DNA of 37,997 nt. Origin: Oscillospiraceae bacterium (lineage in GTDB: Bacteria > Bacillota > Clostridia > Oscillospirales > Ruminococcaceae). The position numbers and the translations under genes were made by a program. The notes below the pieces were generated by a model, which saw only the letters and a list, made by a program, of their open reading frames with translations, was not told the DNA's origin and searched no databases. The stretch is from NCBI GenBank assembly GCA_017435045.1, contig JAFSFT010000018.1, positions 1 through 37,997 of the forward strand, in the 5' to 3' direction. Positions 33,102-37,997 of this stretch are shown piece after piece (within the stretch, counting starts at the first letter, position 1; each line of letters opens with the position of its first letter).

Positions 33102-34111
33102 TGGAAACCTTGCTGGCAAAGCCATCAAAAGAAATAGTTGACAAAGCTTGTGAACTTATAAGTGACAGGCAGGTAGTTGCATTGCCTACAGAGACTGTTT
33201 ACGGCCTCTTTGCCGATGCGACTGATTCTGTTGCCTGCGAAAACATATTCAAAGCCAAGGAAAGACCTATGGACAATCCGCTTATTGTCCACATCTGCGA
33301 TTATAAAATGTTGGGAAAGGTTGCGGCGGAAATCCCCGAAGATGCAATGAAACTTGCAGAAGCCTTCTGGCCGGGTCCGCTGACAATTATCCTTAAAAAG
33401 ACAGCCCTTATTCCTGACGAGGTAAGTGCAGGTCTTGATACAGTTGGCATCCGTATGCCGCAGAACCCTGTTATTCTGGAAATTATTTCCAGAACAGGGC
33501 TTCCGCTTGCAGGTCCAAGTGCAAACCGCTCGGGCAGACCAAGTCCTACAAATGCAAAATATGTGTATGAAGACCTTAAAGGCAGAATACCAATGATAGT
33601 GGATGGCGGCAGCTGCGGTGTGGGTGTGGAATCCACAGTGGTGTCCCTTGCAACAGAAACACCTGTTATCTTCCGCCCGGGTTTTGTTACACAGGCACAG
33701 ATAAGCAAGGTGCTGGGCAAAGAGGTGCAGCTTTCCAAAGGCATAACCGAAGAACTTATGAAGGATGAGAAGGTGCTTTCTCCGGGGCTTAAACATAAGC
33801 ATTACGCACCAAAGTGCGAGGTTACAATTATCAATGCGTCTTTTGAAAAATATAAGGAAAAGGTAGAAGCAGACGGTGCGGTTGCACTGTGCTTTGAAGA
33901 ATATATTCCAAACCTCAGCTGTCAGGCTGTTGCTTACGGCAGAGAAAACGACAGTGCATCTCAGGCTACAGGTATCTTTACAGCACTGCGTCAATTGGAT
34001 GAAATAGGAGCAGAAAAGGCCTATGCAATTATGCCGTCAATGGATGGTGTAGGTCTTGCGGTTTATAACAGATTACTGCGTTCAGCAGAATTCAGAGTGG
34101 TGAACTTATAA
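33101..34111 (+). CDS. tsaC: L-threonylcarbamoyladenylate synthase (Sua5 type)
   Basis: The 336-residue protein makes threonylcarbamoyl-AMP from threonine, bicarbonate and ATP for the t6A37 modification of ANN-decoding tRNAs. The YrdC domain (about 10-200) shows LPTETVYGLFADA (28-40), FKAKERPMDNPLIVHI (50-65), PGPLTIILKK and GPSANRSGRPSPT. The C-terminal Sua5 domain (about 230-336) follows SPGLKHKHYAP, making it the long Sua5 rather than short TsaC form. It overlaps prfA by one base (TAATG). Confidence 0.95.
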   Translation: METLLAKPSKEIVDKACELISDRQVVALPTETVYGLFADATDSVACENIFKAKERPMDNPLIVHICDYKMLGKVAAEIPEDAMKLAEAFWPGPLTIILKKTALIPDEVSAGLDTVGIRMPQNPVILEIISRTGLPLAGPSANRSGRPSPTNAKYVYEDLKGRIPMIVDGGSCGVGVESTVVSLATETPVIFRPGFVTQAQISKVLGKEVQLSKGITEELMKDEKVLSPGLKHKHYAPKCEVTIINASFEKYKEKVEADGAVALCFEEYIPNLSCQAVAYGRENDSASQATGIFTALRQLDEIGAEKAYAIMPSMDGVGLAVYNRLLRSAEFRVVNL

Positions 34112-34113
34112 TA

Positions 34114-34713
34114 ATGAACAAAAATATAGTAGTTGCTCTTACAGGGCAGAGCGGTGCAGGCAAATCCAGCCTTGGCAGATACTTTGTTTCACAGGGATAC
34201 ACAGTTATCGACTGTGACGAGGTGGCAAAGGATATCCACAGTGATGCTGAATGTCAGGCAGAGCTTTGCATTGCCTTTGGCGATGACATAGTAAAAGATG
34301 GTGCAATAGATAAACCGCTGCTGGCAAAAAGAGCTTTTTCAGATGCAGAAAGTCTCAGTATACTTACATCTGTCACACATCCGTTTATAATTAAAAGTAT
34401 ACTTGAAGCGGTGGAAGATGCTTTTGACAACGGCGAAAGCATTGTAATTGTTGACGGTGCGGTTATAATCGGGCACGAATTTGAAAAATACTGCGACAAA
34501 TTTATTGTGGTAACCTGCGACAGGGAAAAACAGTATGAAAGACTGGTTTTAAGGGATAATATAACCCGTGAACAGGCGGTTAACCGCATTGCAAAACAGA
34601 CAAAGCTGGAAACCTTGTTGAACAGGGCGGATTTTGTTGTGTACAACAACGGAACACAGCAGGAGATGGAAAACCAGGGGGCTTACATCTTAAGAACTCT
34701 CAATAAAATGTAA
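34114..34713 (+). CDS. coaE: Dephospho-CoA kinase
   Basis: The 199-residue P-loop kinase catalyses the last step of CoA synthesis. Walker A is GQSGAGKSS (11-19), followed by FVSQGYTVIDCDEVAKDIH, the substrate-binding Asp motif, and the LID region RLVLRDNITREQAVNRI. It starts two bases after tsaC and is followed closely by the transglycosylase, a pairing also common in other Firmicutes. Confidence 0.93.
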   Translation: MNKNIVVALTGQSGAGKSSLGRYFVSQGYTVIDCDEVAKDIHSDAECQAELCIAFGDDIVKDGAIDKPLLAKRAFSDAESLSILTSVTHPFIIKSILEAVEDAFDNGESIVIVDGAVIIGHEFEKYCDKFIVVTCDREKQYERLVLRDNITREQAVNRIAKQTKLETLLNRADFVVYNNGTQQEMENQGAYILRTLNKM

Positions 34714-34726
34714 AGGAGCTTACATT

Positions 34727-35302
34727 ATTAAATTTTTAAAATTTTTAATTGTAATCGTGCTTGCAGTAACAGCGGTATTTTATGTAAAAGGGTTTATCGA
34801 AAAAGAAATGCTGGAAATCAGATATGCACAGTATCCGCTGAAATACATGGATATAGTTGAAAAGTATTCCGAGGAATACGGTGTGGATAAATATCTGCTG
34901 CTGTCACTTATCAAGACAGAAAGCGGTTTTGACCCGAATGCAAAATCCGATGCAGAAGCTATCGGTCTTACACAGATTACAGAAATTACATTCGACTGGA
35001 TAAAAAGCAAGATGCGTCCTGATGAGGAATATGTGTTTGAGGACCTGTACAATCCCGACACATCAATACGCTTCAGTGCGTTTTATCTTTCAAAAACGCT
35101 GGAACGCTATTCCGGCGACAAGGATACCGCCATGGCGGCATACCACAGCGGCTGGGGCACAGTGGACAGCCTGCTGGAAGAATACGAAACTGAAATTTTA
35201 ACGGAATTTCCATATCCGCAGATGGCAAATTACGTTTATAAAATAAACAAAGCATACAGTTCTTATATGGAACTGTATGTAAATACAGAAGGAGAAATTT
35301 AG
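34727..35302 (+). CDS. Membrane-anchored lytic transglycosylase (Slt/MltE-like) with a probable AUU start
   Basis: The protein cleaves peptidoglycan glycan strands to anhydromuropeptides. The SLT domain shows the catalytic Glu in LSLIKTESGFDPNAKSDAEAIGLTQI, then the typical NPDTSIRFSAFYLS and MAAYHSGWG. The first in-frame conventional start is GTG 34757, which has no ribosome site and cuts into the membrane anchor. Upstream, AAAGGAG (34712-34718) is 8 bases before ATT 34727, whose reading gives IKFLKFLIVIVLAVTAVFYV, a complete anchor. I therefore call an AUU start (191 residues); the 181-residue GTG form remains possible. It is outside the cytoplasmic membrane, anchored by the N-terminus. Confidence 0.85.
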   Translation: MKFLKFLIVIVLAVTAVFYVKGFIEKEMLEIRYAQYPLKYMDIVEKYSEEYGVDKYLLLSLIKTESGFDPNAKSDAEAIGLTQITEITFDWIKSKMRPDEEYVFEDLYNPDTSIRFSAFYLSKTLERYSGDKDTAMAAYHSGWGTVDSLLEEYETEILTEFPYPQMANYVYKINKAYSSYMELYVNTEGEI

Positions 35303-35303
35303 A

Positions 35304-36692
35304 ATGAAAAGTGCTAAAGAACTGCAAAAAGAACTGACATTTTCTGTTGAACACATTTCCAGAACAAAACCGGAAATGCAGGCAAAGGCCTTTGAATTCT
35401 GCGAAGGCTACAAAGACTTTCTGTCCGCTAGCAAAACAGAACGTGAAACAGTAAAAAACATGATCGAAATGGCAAAAGCCGAAGGTTATGAAGAGTATAA
35501 TCCTGAAAAAATCTACAGTGCAGGTGACAAGGTTTATCTCAACAACCGCAACCGTGCACTTATCCTTTCCACAATCGGCAAGGTAACAGTTGACAATGGT
35601 ACACATATTGTTGCAAGCCACATCGACGTACCACGTCTTGACCTCAAGCCACAGCCACTTTATGAAGCAAGCGAAATCAGTTATCTCAAAACACACTACT
35701 ACGGCGGTGTTAAAAGATATCAGTGGGGTGTAACACCTCTTGCTCTCCACGGTATTATCTACAAAGAAGACGGCACATTTGTTGAAATCAATGTAGGCGA
35801 AGACGAAAACGACCCTGTTTTCTGCATTTCTGACCTTCTGCCACACCTTGCAAAGGACCAGAGAGAACGCAAGATGGGCGATGTTCTCAAAGGCGAAGAA
35901 ATGAACGTTATCGTTGGTTCCCTCCCATTTGAAGGCGAAGATATTAAGGAAGCAGTTAAACTTGCAACACTTGTATACCTCAACGAAAAATACGGTATCA
36001 CAGAAAAAGACTTCCTCCGTGCAGAAATCGAAGTTGTTCCTGCAGGAAAGGCAAGAGACGTTGGTTTTGACAGAAGCATGGTAGGCGGTTACGGCCACGA
36101 CGACCGTGTTTGTGCATACACATCCCTTATGGCAGAACTTGAAACAAAGAACCCTACAAAAACAACACTTGCTGTTTTTGCAGACAAGGAAGAAATCGGT
36201 TCCACAGGTGCAACAGGTCTCTGTGCAGATTATCTTAAAAACTTTATCTGTAACCTCGCAATGATGCAGGGTGTAAACCAGTTTACTGCACTTCAGAACT
36301 CCAAGTGCCTCTCCGCAGACGTTGGTGCAGCATATGACCCAACATTTGCAGATGTATACGACCCGCTCAACTCCTGCTATATCAACAAAGGTACTGTGCT
36401 TACAAAATACACAGGTTCCGGCGGCAAGGGCGGCACAAACGACTGCGGTGCTGAATTTATGGCAGAGATGATCAGCCTGTTTGATGAAAAAGGCGTTTGC
36501 TGGCAGAGCCAGGAACTTGGTAAAATCGACCAGGGCGGCGGCGGCACAGTTGCACGCTTTGTTGCAGAATGCGACATTACAACAGTGGATATCGGTGTGG
36601 CTGTTGTATCCATGCACGCACCGTTTGAAATTGTTTCCAAGCTGGACGTTTACGCAACATACGAAGCATTTGCTGCATTTGTTAACAGATAA
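35304..36692 (+). CDS. M18 family aminopeptidase (aspartyl aminopeptidase type)
   Basis: The 462-residue protein is a zinc aminopeptidase of family M18, releasing mainly acidic N-terminal residues. Metal and catalytic motifs are ASHIDVPRLDLKPQPLYE (His106 and Asp108 region), MVGGYGHDDRVCAY, ADKEEIGSTGATG with the catalytic Glu pair, and a C-terminal VVSMHAPFEIVSKLDVY. Length and motif order fit the 430-490 residue family. GGAG precedes the ATG and codon use suggests high expression. It starts one base after the transglycosylase and ends the run at a strong terminator. Confidence 0.95.
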   Translation: MKSAKELQKELTFSVEHISRTKPEMQAKAFEFCEGYKDFLSASKTERETVKNMIEMAKAEGYEEYNPEKIYSAGDKVYLNNRNRALILSTIGKVTVDNGTHIVASHIDVPRLDLKPQPLYEASEISYLKTHYYGGVKRYQWGVTPLALHGIIYKEDGTFVEINVGEDENDPVFCISDLLPHLAKDQRERKMGDVLKGEEMNVIVGSLPFEGEDIKEAVKLATLVYLNEKYGITEKDFLRAEIEVVPAGKARDVGFDRSMVGGYGHDDRVCAYTSLMAELETKNPTKTTLAVFADKEEIGSTGATGLCADYLKNFICNLAMMQGVNQFTALQNSKCLSADVGAAYDPTFADVYDPLNSCYINKGTVLTKYTGSGGKGGTNDCGAEFMAEMISLFDEKGVCWQSQELGKIDQGGGGTVARFVAECDITTVDIGVAVVSMHAPFEIVSKLDVYATYEAFAAFVNR

Positions 36693-36718
36693 CATATAGC
36701 AAAATGCCTAAAAAACAT

Positions 36719-36756
36719 CACCATTTCCTCCCAAAAAGGGGAAATGGTGTTTTTTT
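36719..36756 (+). terminator. Rho-independent terminator of the prfA-M18 run
   Basis: The stem CACCATTTCC/GGAAATGGTG with a short loop and a T7 run lies 26 bases after the M18 stop. Confidence 0.93.
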
Positions 36757-36799
36757 GTCCAAATTTTGTACGATTTATTATTTTTTTGTTAAAAAAGGC

Positions 36800-36828
36800 T
36801 TGTAAAATTTCTTTATTTTATATATAAT
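36800..36828 (+). promoter_or_regulatory. Strong promoter for hppA
   Basis: TTGTAA, a 17-base spacer and a perfect TATAAT lie 50 bases before the hppA start, downstream of a strong terminator. Confidence 0.7.
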
Positions 36829-36878
36829 TGTTAGGCATTGAATTTTATGTATTATTATTTCAACAGGAGGAATTAGTT

Positions 36879-37997
36879 GTGAATTTGATGTTTTTAGCAG
36901 TAGCAGCTGGCGCTCTCGCTCTCATCTTTGCTTTTGTGCTTACATCCAGAATTAACAAACAGGATGCAGGCACAGAAAGAATGAAAGAAATCGCTGGCTC
37001 AATTGCAGAAGGCGCTAGAGCTTTCTTGTTTGCAGAATATAAAATCTTGGTTATTTTTGCAGCAGTACTTTTCGTTGTTCTTTGTTTCATCAGAAACGTT
37101 CCTACAGCACTTTGCTTTGTTGTTGGTGCAGTATTCTCCACAATCGCAGGTTACTGTGGTATGAACGTTGCTACAAGAGCTAACATAAGAACAGCAGCTG
37201 CAGCAAAAGACAGCGGTATGGCAAAAGCTTTGTCCGTAGCATTCTCCGGTGGTGCTGTTATGGGTATGTGCGTTGTAGGTCTCGGCCTTCTTGGTGTTGC
37301 AGCTATCTATGCAATCACAGGCAACGCTGACATTCTCTTCGGCTTCTCCCTTGGTGCTTCTTCCATCGCTCTCTTTGCACGTGTTGGTGGCGGTATCTAT
37401 ACAAAAGCTGCTGACGTTGGTGCTGACCTTGTTGGTAAAGTTGAAGCTGGTATCCCAGAAGACGACCCACGTAACCCTGCAGTTATCGCTGACAACGTAG
37501 GCGACAACGTAGGTGACGTTGCTGGTATGGGTGCTGACTTGTTCGAATCTTATGTAGGTTCCCTCATCTCCGCTATGACACTTGGTCTTGTTTGGGCTAA
37601 CTCCAACACAGTACTTATCGATGGCGGCGCAGTTATCTTCCCAGTAATGCTTTCTTCCCTCGGTATTGTTGCCTCTATCCTCGGTACATTCTTTGTACGT
37701 GGTAAAGAAGGCGGCAGCCCACAGAAAGCACTCAACATGGGTGAATACTCTGCTGACGCAATCGTAGTTATCGGTGCATTTGTTCTCGCTAAAGTATTCT
37801 TTGGCACATTTGCTCCAGCTCTTGCTATCATTGCTGGTCTTATCCCAGGTCTCCTCATCGGTATTGTTACAGAAATCTACACATCCGGTGACTACAAATC
37901 CGTTAAGAAAATTGCTGAACAGTCCGAAACAGGTCCTGCTACAACAATTATCTCCGGTCTTGCAGTTGGTATGATGTCCACAGCAGTGCCTATCATC
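36879..37997 (+). CDS. hppA: Membrane-bound proton- or sodium-translocating pyrophosphatase, 5' part (cut by window end)
   Basis: The frame is open from GTG 36879 (AGGAGG 8 bases upstream) through the last base, giving 373 codons of a protein usually ~650-700 residues long. It couples PPi hydrolysis to cation pumping. The PPi-binding motifs ARVGGGIYTKAADVGADLVGKVE and DNVGDNVGDVAGMGADLFESYVG are intact. The DLFE spacing places the gate Glu as in Na+-PPases and K+-dependent H+-PPases, so the pumped ion cannot be decided; the residues for K+ dependence lie beyond the window. N-terminal helices begin immediately. An internal ATG at 36888 is an alternative start. Codon use is very biased, indicating high expression. 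Confidence 0.95.
   Translation, partial: MNLMFLAVAAGALALIFAFVLTSRINKQDAGTERMKEIAGSIAEGARAFLFAEYKILVIFAAVLFVVLCFIRNVPTALCFVVGAVFSTIAGYCGMNVATRANIRTAAAAKDSGMAKALSVAFSGGAVMGMCVVGLGLLGVAAIYAITGNADILFGFSLGASSIALFARVGGGIYTKAADVGADLVGKVEAGIPEDDPRNPAVIADNVGDNVGDVAGMGADLFESYVGSLISAMTLGLVWANSNTVLIDGGAVIFPVMLSSLGIVASILGTFFVRGKEGGSPQKALNMGEYSADAIVVIGAFVLAKVFFGTFAPALAIIAGLIPGLLIGIVTEIYTSGDYKSVKKIAEQSETGPATTIISGLAVGMMSTAVPII

Noticed and set aside
35073-36695. A 540-codon open frame on the minus strand opposite the M18 aminopeptidase
   Set aside because: Its translation is Cys/His/Phe-rich and low in plausible domains, there is no ribosome site, and it mirrors a conserved, highly biased gene. It is a codon-usage shadow.

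Overview
The window looks like a piece of a Clostridia (low-to-moderate GC, Gram-positive, anaerobic) chromosome, most likely from the Oscillospiraceae/Ruminococcaceae side. Evidence is the strong Shine-Dalgarno signals (GGAGG), the sigma-A type promoters, and a set of families typical of that class: DUF4364, DUF951, DUF1622, the radical SAM/DUF4130 pair, an EfrAB-type exporter, a YkpA/YbiT-like ABC-F protein and a membrane pyrophosphatase. I cannot name a species. No phage, insertion sequence, CRISPR array or rRNA is visible. This is compact core chromosome, with no gene-free stretch over 300 bases.

Layout. 1-4.1 kb (minus strand): tRNA-Leu(UAG), a Na+/phosphate cotransporter with a possible Pho box, homoserine dehydrogenase, and a small peptidoglycan-binding protein. 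4.2-7.7 kb (plus): an ABC-F ATPase with a degenerate second site, AzlCD branched-chain amino acid exporter, and a nitroreductase-like protein. 7.8-10.9 kb (minus): a CitMHS/ArsB-type transporter and an RNase J/CPSF-like beta-CASP metallo-beta-lactamase protein. 11.0-13.0 kb: an EamA transporter (plus), then a small membrane-anchored unknown and a YbaK-type tRNA deacylase (minus). 13.1-15.2 kb (plus): a radical SAM DNA-repair-type protein broken by a one-base frameshift, and its usual DUF4130 partner. 15.2-19.0 kb: a heterodimeric ABC exporter. 19.0-21.3 kb: a DUF1508 protein, a DUF4364 protein (minus), fructose-6-phosphate aldolase and DUF1622.

21.5-30.5 kb is the most striking region. It is one tight operon of ten genes encoding a complete Mrp/Mbh-type membrane module: E, F, G, MbhD, a fused MbhE-MrpB, C, and then four different NuoL/M/N-like antiporter subunits in a row. 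All four keep the charged residues used for ion translocation. There is no MrpA fusion protein and no hydrogenase or other redox module next to it. It may be a multi-pump Na+/H+ antiporter, or the membrane arm of a redox complex whose soluble arm is encoded elsewhere.

30.7-36.7 kb holds an S1-domain protein (minus) and a plus-strand housekeeping run: DUF951, prfA, tsaC/Sua5, coaE, a lytic transglycosylase with an apparent AUU start, and an M18 aminopeptidase. The window ends inside hppA, a membrane H+ or Na+ pyrophosphatase under its own strong promoter. Together the Mrp-like module, the pyrophosphatase and the Na+/phosphate symporter suggest a cell that relies on ion-gradient energetics, possibly Na+.
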